Source: Vibrio tasmaniensis 1F-187 (GTDB lineage: Bacteria > Pseudomonadota > Gammaproteobacteria > Enterobacterales > Vibrionaceae). Taken from it: a DNA stretch of 18,021 nucleotides. Position numbers and translations under genes: made by a program. Within the stretch, counting starts at the first letter, position 1, and each line of letters begins with the position of its first letter. Shown piece by piece: positions 1-8,602 of this stretch. Where the stretch lies: NCBI RefSeq assembly GCF_000272405.2, contig NZ_AJZM02000151.1, positions 1 through 18,021 on the forward strand. Reading direction: 5' to 3'. The notes below the pieces were generated by a model that was not told where the DNA came from, did no database searches, and was given only the letters and a program-made list of their open reading frames with translations.

Positions 1-2
1 CG

Positions 3-545
3 GTCACCGTCATGAAAGCCAACAGCGACCGCTTAGGCACGTTTAAGGCGGTGGTGTCTCAAGACGTCATGGACGTCAACCAAACGTGGGTGCTCATTCC
101 CAAAGGCTCAGAGCTCATTATTAAGAGTTTTCGTATGAGCGGCGCGAATGAGGCCATTAATAGCGTGGTCGGGATGAGTGTGCCATGGATAGTGCTGCCC
201 GACGGCAACAAGATTGACACCAGTAAATCGAGCGGTCTCGACCGTGAGGGCATGGGGGGCATCAGCGACCAAGTTGACCATCATTGGATGGAGCAATTTT
301 TGGGCGTCGCCGCGTATGCGTTGGTGGCCAATAACACCTCTTATGAGGGAACCGGCAACGACTCTGACAGCAGCTATGAGTTAGAAGTGGCGCAAGGGCT
401 GCGTGATCAACTGGCGCCACACGTTCAAAAATACCTTCAACTGCGGCCAACGAACGTCATTCGTTCAGGCCAAAGCATGAACATCATCATCGAGGATGAG
501 GTCTTCCTCAAGCCTTGGCGAAACATCTACGAGGACTATCTGTGA
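3..545 (+). CDS. VirB10/TrbI-family T4SS protein, C-terminal part (5' end outside window)
   Basis: The reading frame is open at the left edge (codons before the first internal ATG at 12 read T-V), so this is the 3' part of a longer gene. It shows the conserved VirB10/TrbI C-terminal domain: an AVVSQDV strand, then LIPKGSELI, a PDG turn, an SSGLDREGMGG loop and a VDHHWMEQF segment. VirB10 proteins span the envelope, with an inner-membrane anchor and an outer-membrane pore formed by this C-terminal barrel domain. They link the T4SS ATPases to the outer-membrane core. The stop codon at 543-545 overlaps the GTG start of the next gene, so the T4SS gene is translationally coupled to the pilus genes. 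Family assignment is from motif recognition; the N-terminal anchor and proline-rich region cannot be seen. Confidence 0.85.
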   Translation, partial: VTVMKANSDRLGTFKAVVSQDVMDVNQTWVLIPKGSELIIKSFRMSGANEAINSVVGMSVPWIVLPDGNKIDTSKSSGLDREGMGGISDQVDHHWMEQFLGVAAYALVANNTSYEGTGNDSDSSYELEVAQGLRDQLAPHVQKYLQLRPTNVIRSGQSMNIIIEDEVFLKPWRNIYEDYL

Positions 546-904
546 AATTAACAAGGACATTATTGATTTTGGGGGGCGTGATTGCCCCTCATGCTTTTGC
601 CATGCCACTGCCTGACGTGGACACGCTACAAGTGTCCGCTCGCACGCTTTACCCGCCAGAGGTGAGGACGGTCGGTGAGGCGGCCACGTGGTTACTTGAA
701 CCTTTGGGGTATCACATTGTGACGGATTACCCCGCCCCGAAAAGTGCGCAGGGGATATTGATTAAGCCTATCCCGACGGCGGCTAAGATGCACCGTACGA
801 TGCCCGTGACACACGCGCTTCAACTGTTAATCGGTGAAGGCAACAGCCTCATTGTGGACAGAGAGCACAAACTCATTACGTTTTCAAAGGGGGTGCTGCT
901 ATGA
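542..904 (+). CDS. PilL/TcpQ-like exported pilus assembly protein
   Basis: About 120 residues. I prefer the GTG at 542 over the upstream in-frame start at 515. It follows a GAGG element at about 531, overlaps the virB10 stop, and puts a clean signal peptide (KLTRTLLILGGVIAPHAFA) at the N terminus. The rest resembles the small PilL-type domain of conjugative pilus loci: a YPPEVRTVGEAATWLLEPLGY segment, then MPVTHALQLLIGEGNSLIVDREHKLITF. That fold is the TcpQ-like periplasmic domain that interacts with the secretin. Its likely role is stabilising or positioning the outer-membrane secretin of the thin pilus. Its stop overlaps the next start as ATGA. R64 PilL is much longer, so the PilL function here may be split between this gene and the next. 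Orthology is inferred from position plus a weak motif match. Confidence 0.6.
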   Translation: MKLTRTLLILGGVIAPHAFAMPLPDVDTLQVSARTLYPPEVRTVGEAATWLLEPLGYHIVTDYPAPKSAQGILIKPIPTAAKMHRTMPVTHALQLLIGEGNSLIVDREHKLITFSKGVLL

Positions 905-1635
905 ACAAACTCTTATTAATCGGTGGCGCCTGCGTCTTGCTTGCGGGGTGTTCAACTCCGACGTACACCGGACAAGGGGAATATTTTGAATTGGACAACG
1001 TCAATCTGGTTGAACGTGATCTATCGCGGCTTGAAAGTGTTCAGCTTGCCGATACCCGTTTAAGCGCCTCATCTTCTGAGCCTTCCAAACGCGCGATTCA
1101 ACCCATGGCCACGTACGTGGTGTATGAGGGAGAGCCGCTCGGCATTGCGCTGCGTCGTTGGCTAAAAAGCGAAGGCTATCGCAATGTCGCGTGGTCAATC
1201 ACGCCTGAGCATCAAGCGCTTTTGGATGCGCCGATGGAAAAACAAGCCTTTACCGGCAGTTTTAAAAAAATCTGGGATGACATTCAAAAGCAACAGGGCT
1301 TCAAACTGCACTTGGTGCAAACCACCTACCAGGGTCAGCCCGTGGCAGGGGTGTACGACTTTGACGGGAAAGCGCGCCTGACGTACGTCAGTGGCCAATC
1401 CTTACGTGAGGTGGTGAAACAAGTGGTGCTCAATTACGAGTTACGTTGGGGCGAGTCGTTGACGCATAAGCGCTCTTGGCTCGCAAGCAATGATTATCAA
1501 TTTAGCGCCGATTATTACCTGTTGACGCCATGGGATGACATTGACGGTGCGTTGGCGACGGTCTTAGACGGTTACCCCGTCACGGCGTCTATTTTGGATT
1601 CGACCGGACAGGTCTTTATTGAGGAAGCCTTATGA
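901..1635 (+). CDS. TcpQ-domain pilus lipoprotein (PilL/PilM position)
   Basis: A 244-residue lipoprotein. The signal MNKLLLIGGACVLLAGC has an LLAGC lipobox with Cys17 as the lipidated residue. Two stretches look like successive TcpQ-type domains: about 75-145 (YVVYEGEPLGIALRRWLKSEG... through KLHLV) and about 160-244 (LTYVSGQSLREVVKQVVLN... LDGYPVTASILDSTGQVFI). In the toxin-coregulated and R64-type pili, TcpQ proteins bind and protect the secretin. The gene starts by ATGA overlap with the previous one and ends by ATGA overlap with the secretin gene, which fits stoichiometric co-production of a secretin accessory. The duplicated domain is my reading of the sequence and has not been verified by alignment. 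Confidence 0.65.
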   Translation: MNKLLLIGGACVLLAGCSTPTYTGQGEYFELDNVNLVERDLSRLESVQLADTRLSASSSEPSKRAIQPMATYVVYEGEPLGIALRRWLKSEGYRNVAWSITPEHQALLDAPMEKQAFTGSFKKIWDDIQKQQGFKLHLVQTTYQGQPVAGVYDFDGKARLTYVSGQSLREVVKQVVLNYELRWGESLTHKRSWLASNDYQFSADYYLLTPWDDIDGALATVLDGYPVTASILDSTGQVFIEEAL

Positions 1636-3065
1636 GGTGGATACCCCTATTACTCGGCGCACTGGTGTTAGCCGGTTGCGCGTCACAAGAATATCAAGAC
1701 AACATCGAACGCAATAAGGCGGTGCAACAAGAGATCGCAGATAAGAGTACTTTTATTGAAAAAGCGAAGGTGACTCGCATCAGTAAGCCGCCTCAATCGT
1801 TCGCTCTGTTGACGCCGCCTAAAGGCGATGAATGGATGAAAGAGACCATTACCGTGAACGTCAGTGATATGCCGTTATCGGTGGTGCTTGAAGAAATCAT
1901 GGTAGGCGTCGACACGCCCGTCTTTTTTGGTGAAGGCATTAACCCCAATCTTCCGGTGACCTTGAACTATTCGAACGCGCGAGAAGATGTGCTCAACCTA
2001 TTATCGCGTGAGGTGGGGTACAGCATTGAACACCGTTCAGGACGACTTGAGGTCTCGGCGAGTGTGACGCGCACCTTTTCGCTGAACATTCCTACGGGGA
2101 AAATGTATGGACAACTCGGCTCACAGGGCAGTCAAACCGAAGGAGAAGCGACCATTGAAGGTCAATACCTGAACGTGAAGTATTCGGATGTGGACATCAC
2201 CACCGAAGTGGCTAATGACATTAAATCTCTGCTGGGCGGCGGTGAAAAAGCACAAGGTGCCGTCTCGGCCTCCGTCAGTTTAAGTTCGATCACGGTCACC
2301 GCGACACCAGACCAAATGCAGGCCGTGCAAACCTTGATTGATCATTATCAGGCTGAACTGTCCAAACAGGTGGTGCTCGATGTGCAAGTCCTTGAGTTTC
2401 GCTCGAACTTAGGGACTGAGCGCGGCGTGGATTGGAACATTGTACGAGATACCGGTGACGGACTGGTGCAATTTTTTATACCAGGCACCAATACCGTGTC
2501 CAAGCAAGCGGGGTATGGCGTGGCTTTTCAGGGCTCTGGCAAATGGTCAGGCACGGAAGCGCTCATCAAAGTATTAGAGAAGCAAGGCAGCGTCTCAACA
2601 CAAACGCCTATCACGGCCATGGTGCTCAACAATCAACCGGCACGCATCACGCAGCAAACGCTTGAGCCTTATATCTATGAGGCGTCGTCTGAAAGCAGTG
2701 AGGGCGTGGTCTCAGCCAGTGTGACACGCCGCGAAGAGGTGGAAGGGGTGGACTTTATGGCGACCGCGAATGTGCAGCCTGAGTATGTGTGGCTGCGCCT
2801 CTCCGGCCAGCTTCAAAAAATCACAGCGCGAGAGACTCAGACCGTGGAAAACATCGATTTGGGCTTTTTAACCAAGCAAAAATCGGAGATCACCTTTGCC
2901 AATAAATTGCGTTATGGGCAGACCTATGTGATCGCGTCGGTGAAGCAGACCTCAAAAGTGGCGGAGAAGACCAAAAACTTCTGGTCTGACTTGTTGGGCG
3001 GGACAGGCAGTCAAGATACGTCGGTGGAAACCTTAGTGTTGCTCACGCCTAGAAAAGTGAAATAA
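1632..3065 (+). CDS. pilN: Type IVb pilus outer-membrane secretin, PilN/BfpB family
   Basis: 477 residues with a lipoprotein signal (lipobox LAGC, Cys16), typical of the R64 PilN/BfpB/TcpC secretins. A small N-terminal STN-like domain lies around 70-150 (ETITVNVSDMPLSVVLEEIM). A secretin N-domain precedes the C-terminal half, which starts near KQVVLDVQVLEF and contains the gate and barrel region. The protein forms the outer-membrane ring through which the pilus leaves the cell. It is somewhat shorter than what I recall for R64 PilN (about 560) and close to TcpC. Its start is ATGA-coupled to the TcpQ-like lipoprotein gene. A strong Shine-Dalgarno (AAGGAGG) after its stop serves pilO2. Confidence 0.88.
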   Translation: MRWIPLLLGALVLAGCASQEYQDNIERNKAVQQEIADKSTFIEKAKVTRISKPPQSFALLTPPKGDEWMKETITVNVSDMPLSVVLEEIMVGVDTPVFFGEGINPNLPVTLNYSNAREDVLNLLSREVGYSIEHRSGRLEVSASVTRTFSLNIPTGKMYGQLGSQGSQTEGEATIEGQYLNVKYSDVDITTEVANDIKSLLGGGEKAQGAVSASVSLSSITVTATPDQMQAVQTLIDHYQAELSKQVVLDVQVLEFRSNLGTERGVDWNIVRDTGDGLVQFFIPGTNTVSKQAGYGVAFQGSGKWSGTEALIKVLEKQGSVSTQTPITAMVLNNQPARITQQTLEPYIYEASSESSEGVVSASVTRREEVEGVDFMATANVQPEYVWLRLSGQLQKITARETQTVENIDLGFLTKQKSEITFANKLRYGQTYVIASVKQTSKVAEKTKNFWSDLLGGTGSQDTSVETLVLLTPRKVK

Positions 3066-3074
3066 GGAGGCATT

Positions 3075-4241
3075 ATGCAGTTACCGCATCGCGTGATTTT
3101 ACGCGACAAAAAACAGCTTAAACGCCATCGAAAGCAGATCCCCGCCGCGTATGAATGGGTGAGTGAAGAGGAGGGAGGGACGTTTATCCGCTCCTATCAT
3201 GATGCCCCCGCCGTGAGGCTTGGGGATGCGCTTAAGCAGCAATTAGAAAAATCAGGGGACGCCATAGGCACCCTGATTTTTTTTCAGCCGTTCGACGAAC
3301 TCTGGTATGGCTGCGCCTTTGACCATGGCGTGTTGGTGCGAGAGCACATCGGCTCTGTGGCCTCATTAGAAGCGCTGTTTGCCTACGAACTTCATCATGC
3401 CGAGCACCTTCTGGTGACAAAAAAGAAAGAAGAAGGCCAGGACAGTGAGCCTGCGCTTCCCTTCTTTCCTGATAAGCAAATCCAAGTGCCCCCCATTGAA
3501 TCCGGTGACTGGCAAGCGTTTACGCTTGCTCCCGCCGCGTCAAAAGGCATGAAAAAGCGCACACAAACCTTGGGGGTTATCGGGCTCATTGGCGGCGTGC
3601 TCGCGGGCGGATGGTGGGTTTTATCACCGCCCTCTGACGCCACGTCCACTCAAGCACAGAGCGTGCCCACGCTGACGGAAAAAGAGACCTTCAAGGCCAC
3701 CTTTATGCGTCAACCGTTGGCGTATCCGCTCATTCTGAATGCCGTCGCGATGGCCATTGAGGCGCAAACCTTACCCAGCGCGATGGTGCTGAGTACGATC
3801 ACACTCGATCCCAAGGCCAATCTTTTGATTGGAACCGTGGAAAAAGGCGATTCAAGGCTCAAAACCCGCCGCGATTGGGCATCAAAAGGAGAGACAAGGC
3901 AAAGCCAATGGGATGAGCATCGGGCTCAACTGCGTTCGCCTATTTTACCGACGGCGCCATGGCATGACGTCGATGTGGCCGCATTTTTACCTGATGTCAT
4001 CGATGCGCTTGAGCCATTTGGTGTCGACGTCAAGGCCGAGCCGGAGGTCTCTCATGGTGAAGTGAGGGCGCATCCTTTTACTCTGACGATGACGGGAGAG
4101 TTAGGCGCCTTGGCGTTAATGGCGCCCATTCTGAACGCGTCTTTTATTACGGTAACGGCGTTTGACATGACGCTCAGTGGCGACGCTGTCTCTCAATTAA
4201 CGTTAAAAATAACAGTACAAGGGGTCAATCATGACCGATAA
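3075..4241 (+). CDS. pilO2: Type IVb pilus inner-membrane protein PilO2
   Basis: 388 residues, start ATG preceded by AAGGAGG at ideal spacing. The first about 160 residues are soluble and cytoplasmic, a single membrane segment lies at about 165-184 (TLGVIGLIGGVLAGGWWVL), and a periplasmic C-terminal half follows. This is the PilO2 layout. PilO2 proteins form part of the inner-membrane alignment platform that links the assembly ATPase and PilR to the secretin. The start of pilP overlaps the last codons. Position between the secretin gene and pilP matches R64 pilN-O-P-Q-R-S order exactly, which carries much of the assignment because the primary sequence of this family is poorly conserved. Confidence 0.8.
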   Translation: MQLPHRVILRDKKQLKRHRKQIPAAYEWVSEEEGGTFIRSYHDAPAVRLGDALKQQLEKSGDAIGTLIFFQPFDELWYGCAFDHGVLVREHIGSVASLEALFAYELHHAEHLLVTKKKEEGQDSEPALPFFPDKQIQVPPIESGDWQAFTLAPAASKGMKKRTQTLGVIGLIGGVLAGGWWVLSPPSDATSTQAQSVPTLTEKETFKATFMRQPLAYPLILNAVAMAIEAQTLPSAMVLSTITLDPKANLLIGTVEKGDSRLKTRRDWASKGETRQSQWDEHRAQLRSPILPTAPWHDVDVAAFLPDVIDALEPFGVDVKAEPEVSHGEVRAHPFTLTMTGELGALALMAPILNASFITVTAFDMTLSGDAVSQLTLKITVQGVNHDR

Positions 4242-4977
4242 AAAAACGGACTCGACGTTAAAGCGAGTCAATAAGAAAACCATGGCGATGGGGGTGTTGG
4301 CGGCGCTCATGCTTGGGTGGCTGATTTATGATACGGCGCCGATGTTCTTTGAAAGTCCTCCGCCTCTTAAGCCGGCGTCATTAGAAGACCCACTCTTTGA
4401 GGAGATAGGTGAGACGCCGCCGCGTGACCTTGTGACGACGTCACCTCCTCCTCAAGTCGTATCGGCAGGAGCCAGCGTGAACCTAGCCCCTACGCCCGTG
4501 CTTATTGACACTCAAGCGTTAAACTTGCCTTCAAAAACGGTAACAGTGTCACTGACCTTGCCTCAAGCGACTCAGCGCGCGTTAACGGCGTTAGAGTCTC
4601 AATATCAAAGTACGCTTAGTGACGCGGCCAACAAAGCGAAACTCAGCGAAACTCAGAGTGCGAAAGCGCTTCAAGACGCCTTAGATAGGAAGCCTATCGT
4701 CATTGAGCGCCCTGTGTTATCGGAGCCGCCCACGGCGCGTGAGCAAGTGGCGAAATTGCAGCTCAAAAGCATTGTTAAGGGCAAGCAACACAGCAGCGCC
4801 TGGTTTGAGCTCGAAGGGGAGCTTTTCCCTGTGAAAGAGGGGGCGTGGATACAAGATGTGAAAGTCCATCGCCTGACGAAAAATACCGTCGTTCTCCTTG
4901 ATAAAAGCGGGCAAGAGCACGTGAAGTATGTGATCCAATCGCGCCCCGTGAGTGAGGAGGTCATCGATGAACGCTGA
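4231..4977 (+). CDS. pilP: Type IVb pilus biogenesis protein PilP
   Basis: 248 residues. There is a short cytoplasmic N terminus, one membrane segment at about 17-33 (TMAMGVLAALMLGWLIY), a low-complexity Pro/Ser/Thr-rich and helical linker (about 40-165), and a small beta-rich C-terminal domain (about 168-240) with LKSIVKGKQHSSAWFEL, FPVKEGAWI and DKSGQEHVKYVI. This is the PilP (R64 type) arrangement, in which the C-terminal domain bridges the inner-membrane platform to the secretin. It overlaps pilO2 at its 5' end and pilQ at its 3' end, so the block is tightly coupled. Confidence 0.8.
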   Translation: MTDKKTDSTLKRVNKKTMAMGVLAALMLGWLIYDTAPMFFESPPPLKPASLEDPLFEEIGETPPRDLVTTSPPPQVVSAGASVNLAPTPVLIDTQALNLPSKTVTVSLTLPQATQRALTALESQYQSTLSDAANKAKLSETQSAKALQDALDRKPIVIERPVLSEPPTAREQVAKLQLKSIVKGKQHSSAWFELEGELFPVKEGAWIQDVKVHRLTKNTVVLLDKSGQEHVKYVIQSRPVSEEVIDER

Positions 4978-6541
4978 GCAAATTCTGCAAACTGACACGC
5001 TTAAAACGCTCTATTTCACCTCTCAAGACACGGTATTGATGGCCGATGGCACGTTGCAAACGTGTGATTTTGATAGCCCCGCCATTGAAAGCATCAAACA
5101 ACTGGTGAAAGCCAACCCTGAGCAGTTTGGGTTTGATTTTGAGCCCGATTTACTCGTGCGTTTCACCTCGCGTTCGCACATTACTCAATGGCTCACAGAC
5201 ATCAGCAAGGAGGTGCCGGCGGCGCCTTCCACTTCTCTTTTGCAGCAATCAGAAACCGCCACTCGGGCAAAGCGCGTGCTTGAACAAGCGGTCTTGAAAG
5301 GCAGCTCTGATATTCATATTGAATTGTTCAAACATCAAACTCGCATCGAGGTGCGCGTCGATGGCCGCATGACGGAACTCATGAAGCCGATTGGCGAATA
5401 TGAGTACGGCGAATTGCTGATTGGTTACCTCTTTAATGAGCTGTGTGAGGACAAAGATGACGATTTTCATGTGGGCACCATCAACAATGGACGATTGTCA
5501 TTACCGCTTGATACACCCAATGGGAAAAGGGAGACCCAGTGGCGACTCGCGTACATTCCTGCCAAAGACAAAGGCGGTCAATGTACGCTTCGTTGGCTCA
5601 ATAAGGAAACCTCAATCCCGACGTTAGACAACATTGGCTGGGAGGCCGGACACGTCAATGTGATGCGCGACTTCATGAACAGTGCCAGCGGCATTTGTTT
5701 GATTGCGGGTCAAACGAGCTCTGGGAAAAGTACCACGATTGCGGCGGCGCTCAGTGAAATGAAAAGGCAAGGCCGCTCCATTAACACGGTGGAAGATCCG
5801 GTTGAGTTTGATTTGGGGGTGATTCAAACGTCCGTGACCGCAAAACAAGGTCAAGACAACCACTTTAATACGTACACCAAAGCGCTGCTTCGGCACGACG
5901 TCGATATTGAATCGCACGGTGAGGTGCGAGACGGAGTCGGGGCTATGGACGTATGCCGAAAAGGGGAGACGGGACAAATCATGTTTTCCACGCTGCACAC
6001 CTCCAGTGCGGTCGGTATTGCTCACACCCTTAACGAGCAAATGCTCGTTCCCAGTGCCCTACTGGCGGCGCCGGATTTAATGAAATTGTGGATATATCAA
6101 ACGCTGGTTCGAACCGTATGTCCTCATTGCGCCTTATTGCTAGAGCAGGCAAAGGAAACGTGGTCAGAGCAACAAAAAACGCACTTTGCTGTATGGCAAG
6201 CATCGATGGCTTCATTTAACCCAAAATCGCTGCGCTTTCGCAACCCCGAAGGGTGCTCGCAGTGCGTTGAAGGGGAAAAAGGTCGCACGACGTTGATTGA
6301 AATGGTGGTGCTCGATGATGACGACCGCGCCCTCATATTATCACGAGATTATCTGGCGTGGTTAAAGGCGCTGAAAGTCAAAGGATTCAAGAGCGTGGTT
6401 GACCATGCCAACTTGAAGATATTAAGAGGGGAAGTGGATATTTTCAGTGCGGCTGGGCGCGTTGATGGTCTGTTTCCTAAAGACACGAACGCCGTGTACC
6501 AAGGCTTATGGGAGGAGGTGAAGGATGAGCGTTCGACTTAA
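4967..6541 (+). CDS. pilQ: Type IVb pilus assembly ATPase PilQ (GspE/PilB superfamily)
   Basis: 524 residues from ATG 4967, chosen over the upstream GTG at 4952 because a GAGGAGG Shine-Dalgarno lies at 4954-4960. Visible motifs are a Walker A GQTSSGKST (about 248-256), an Asp box VEDPVEF (275-281), a Walker B region ending HGEVRD (about 317-322), and a His box STLHTSSA (341-348). Two CxxC pairs (Cys385/388 and Cys430/433) match the zinc-binding insertion of GspE/PilB-type extension ATPases. The hexamer drives pilin polymerisation from the cytoplasmic side of the inner membrane. The segment before HGEVRD reads HDVDIES, less hydrophobic than the usual DPDVVMV stretch, but the catalytic residues look intact. 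The gene overlaps pilP upstream and pilR downstream. Confidence 0.92.
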   Translation: MNAEQILQTDTLKTLYFTSQDTVLMADGTLQTCDFDSPAIESIKQLVKANPEQFGFDFEPDLLVRFTSRSHITQWLTDISKEVPAAPSTSLLQQSETATRAKRVLEQAVLKGSSDIHIELFKHQTRIEVRVDGRMTELMKPIGEYEYGELLIGYLFNELCEDKDDDFHVGTINNGRLSLPLDTPNGKRETQWRLAYIPAKDKGGQCTLRWLNKETSIPTLDNIGWEAGHVNVMRDFMNSASGICLIAGQTSSGKSTTIAAALSEMKRQGRSINTVEDPVEFDLGVIQTSVTAKQGQDNHFNTYTKALLRHDVDIESHGEVRDGVGAMDVCRKGETGQIMFSTLHTSSAVGIAHTLNEQMLVPSALLAAPDLMKLWIYQTLVRTVCPHCALLLEQAKETWSEQQKTHFAVWQASMASFNPKSLRFRNPEGCSQCVEGEKGRTTLIEMVVLDDDDRALILSRDYLAWLKALKVKGFKSVVDHANLKILRGEVDIFSAAGRVDGLFPKDTNAVYQGLWEEVKDERST

Positions 6542-7538
6542 CCCTCAAGAGCAAGTGCGCTTAATGGGCACCATTGAACGACTGGCGAAGGCGGGGATGC
6601 CGCAAAAAGCCATCGCGCATCAATTGGTGAAATTTGGCAGTAAAAAGGAGAAGGCGGTTGGGCAAGTCTGCGCTCAGACTCTCAAACAAGGTCGATCATT
6701 TTGTCAGGGATTGGAGCCTTACTTGGCCAACACGGCCTATTTGGCGCTGCTCTCTGGCGATCGTGCGGGTCGTTTTACTCAAGGCGTCAGTGACGCGCTT
6801 GCCGCGTTGCAAATGGCCAAATCGAGCACCGGATCTCTTGCCGTGGTATTGGTTAAACCGACGCTTGGCATGATGGCGGTCTTGACGTTGAGTGCGATGG
6901 CCAGTGCCCTGCTATTTCCAGCCTTAGAGGCGCAACTTCCCCGTACAAGGTGGGATGCATTGAGCCTAGCGGCTGATGCTTTTGGTTTGTTCTGGTTGGA
7001 TTATGGCCTGTTTATCTTCACGTTCTTGGCGCTACTGACCGCCGCGCTTGGACTGTCTCTTGGGCGCTGGACAGGGCATTTTCGCTCTCGTGTCGATAAT
7101 TGGCCGATTTATCGTCAATACCGTCATATTCACTGCACCAACTTATTAACGGCGACCGCGCACCAAATCGCGATAGGGGTGTCGCTCAAACAAGCGCTCA
7201 CCCTCTATCAATCCCATGCCCCTGTGTATGTGGCGGCTCATATTGGGCGAATGCTGCAAAACATTGGACGAGGCGAAACCAATGTTGGGCATATTTTTGA
7301 TACCGGCTTATTGCTTGAAGAAGAGATGGACAGTCTGAAAGTGTTGGGCGGTATTGGTGAGACGACGGCCACGTTAAAACAATCGGCATCGATGCACGCC
7401 GCAAAATTGCATCAAGAAATCAACACGCTGAAATCCATGGGGCTGATTGGCTTCAAGCTGATGGCGGCGCTCACGGGCATGTTGCTCATTTTTGGCGCGG
7501 TGTTGCTGTTTTTCAACATCGCCACTCGTTTAATTTAA
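6525..7538 (+). CDS. pilR: Type IVb pilus inner-membrane platform protein PilR (GspF family)
   Basis: 337 residues beginning inside the end of pilQ, with a strong GGAGG-type ribosome site upstream. GspF-family layout: a soluble helical domain (about 1-100), membrane segments around 105-130 and 150-185, a second soluble helical repeat (about 195-295, ATAHQIAIGVSLKQAL is the diagnostic helix), and a final membrane segment at about 305-335. GspF/PilC/PilR proteins sit in the inner membrane and are turned by the ATPase to feed pilins into the growing filament. Order and overlap match R64 pilQ-pilR. Confidence 0.87.
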   Translation: MSVRLNPQEQVRLMGTIERLAKAGMPQKAIAHQLVKFGSKKEKAVGQVCAQTLKQGRSFCQGLEPYLANTAYLALLSGDRAGRFTQGVSDALAALQMAKSSTGSLAVVLVKPTLGMMAVLTLSAMASALLFPALEAQLPRTRWDALSLAADAFGLFWLDYGLFIFTFLALLTAALGLSLGRWTGHFRSRVDNWPIYRQYRHIHCTNLLTATAHQIAIGVSLKQALTLYQSHAPVYVAAHIGRMLQNIGRGETNVGHIFDTGLLLEEEMDSLKVLGGIGETTATLKQSASMHAAKLHQEINTLKSMGLIGFKLMAALTGMLLIFGAVLLFFNIATRLI

Positions 7539-7550
7539 AAAGGAAACATC

Positions 7551-8063
7551 ATGAAAAAGACAATGAAACTACGCTCTACCCGTTTGGGTCGTAAACAACA
7601 AGGCGCGGCCATCATGGACAATCTCATTGCGGTGGGGTTTGTGGCGCTAGCTTTGGTGTTCATCATCGCGCAAGTCCCTAAGCTGCAATATCAATGGAAC
7701 AAAGTGCAATTTCAATCTCAAGTTTCGGAGATTGTCCAGGCGACGGTCGCGTGGAAAAAGAGTCGTCCTAACTTTGATACGGTCAGCCTCAATAAAGTCT
7801 GCCTTGATGGCGAGTTATCGAACAGTGTGTGTGGTACGGCAAACGATGGTAAATCGACGAACCCATTCGGCGGGGATTGGGCGGTGACTGTGAACACGGG
7901 TTCAAAAGGGCTTTTTGATGTGAAGGCCACCTTACCCTCAGACCCCGACCGCGTAGTGAGCTTAAGTAACACCATGTCAGCGGCCACGCGTGGTAACTGT
8001 ATCGAGGCGGCGGGTTGCTCGACCATTGCCACCACGGGCACCGATATCACGATGACCTTTTAA
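7551..8063 (+). CDS. pilS: Major type IVb prepilin, PilS-like
   Basis: 170 residues with a long basic leader of 18 residues ending KQQG, the class III (prepilin) signal. It is followed by AAIMDNLIAVGFVALALVFI, the hydrophobic N-terminal helix of type IVb pilins. The mature protein would be about 152 residues and has four cysteines in two close pairs (VCLDGELSNSVC and NCIEAAGC), suited to disulfides of the C-terminal globular head. It follows pilR directly, after an AAGGAA site, as in R64. Odd point: the residue at mature position +5 is Asp instead of the nearly universal Glu. A stable GC-rich hairpin follows the stop codon, which may favour pilin production over the downstream minor pilins. 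Confidence 0.85.
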   Translation: MKKTMKLRSTRLGRKQQGAAIMDNLIAVGFVALALVFIIAQVPKLQYQWNKVQFQSQVSEIVQATVAWKKSRPNFDTVSLNKVCLDGELSNSVCGTANDGKSTNPFGGDWAVTVNTGSKGLFDVKATLPSDPDRVVSLSNTMSAATRGNCIEAAGCSTIATTGTDITMTF

Positions 8064-8074
8064 TCATCGCTTTG

Positions 8075-8096
8075 GAGTCTGCGCTCGCGCAGGCTC
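8075..8096 (+). promoter_or_regulatory. GC-rich hairpin between pilS and the minor pilin gene
   Basis: A 10-bp inverted repeat, GAGTCTGCGC against GCGCAGGCTC with one G-T pair, separated by only two bases. It lies 12 bases after the pilS stop and before the minor pilin's ribosome site (AAGGAGG at 8103). No T run follows, so it is more likely an mRNA stability or partial-attenuation element than a full terminator. Such hairpins are common just downstream of major pilin genes, where they raise pilin expression over that of minor components. Function is inferred. Confidence 0.6.
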
Positions 8097-8113
8097 TAAG
8101 GCAAGGAGGCTCT

Positions 8114-8602
8114 ATGCCAATAAGGCGTCAACGTGGGTTCTTATTGATGGACGTGGTGATGACTTATGGGGTGTGGGTCGTCGCGATTGCGGCCACCCTT
8201 GCGGTGTTATTACCTAAAGCCCTGACACTCACCGAAGCCGTTCAAATTGACCGCACTGTCGTACAGTTTCAAGAGCAAAGTGAAGCGCATTACTACCAAC
8301 AAGTATTAACCACGCGCTGTTTACCTCAAACGGCGCTGTCCCTCTCTGATTTACCCCCTTTAACACCCGATGGATTGGCGCATTACCAAGTGGGGTATCG
8401 ACAAAGTGCCGCTGCCAATACGCCGCCTATCGGTATCGAGGTGAGCGTCACCCTAACGCGCCCCCATTCATTGAATACAGTCGCCGCGTATTCCGCCCCT
8501 GAGCAGATATCGCCGTCTAAGGTCTTGATTTATTTTACGCCCTTAGTCGTTGACCTACCCGATTGGGCGCATTGGGACACAACAACAGGATGCTTAAAAT
8601 GA
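8114..8602 (+). CDS. Minor type IVb prepilin-like protein
   Basis: 162 residues from ATG 8114, chosen because AAGGAGG lies just upstream and because it puts the class III signal (MPIRRQRG, then FLLMDVVMTYGVWVV) at the N terminus; the longer in-frame start at 8015 lies inside pilS. A hydrophobic helix of about 20 residues is followed by a small head with two cysteines, Cys70-ish (TTRCLPQ) and one two residues from the C terminus (TGCLK). That resembles the disulfide-bounded loop of pilins. It probably acts as a minor or initiating pilin at the base of the tip complex. Like PilS it has Asp at +5 instead of Glu. The 3' end overlaps the next gene as ATGA. Confidence 0.7.
   Translation: MPIRRQRGFLLMDVVMTYGVWVVAIAATLAVLLPKALTLTEAVQIDRTVVQFQEQSEAHYYQQVLTTRCLPQTALSLSDLPPLTPDGLAHYQVGYRQSAAANTPPIGIEVSVTLTRPHSLNTVAAYSAPEQISPSKVLIYFTPLVVDLPDWAHWDTTTGCLK

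Noticed and set aside
5624..6040. 138-codon minus-strand frame inside pilQ
   Set aside because: Antisense shadow of the ATPase gene, whose motifs are clear on the + strand.
7718..8050. 110-codon minus-strand frame across pilS
   Set aside because: Antisense shadow of the pilin gene; no ribosome site.
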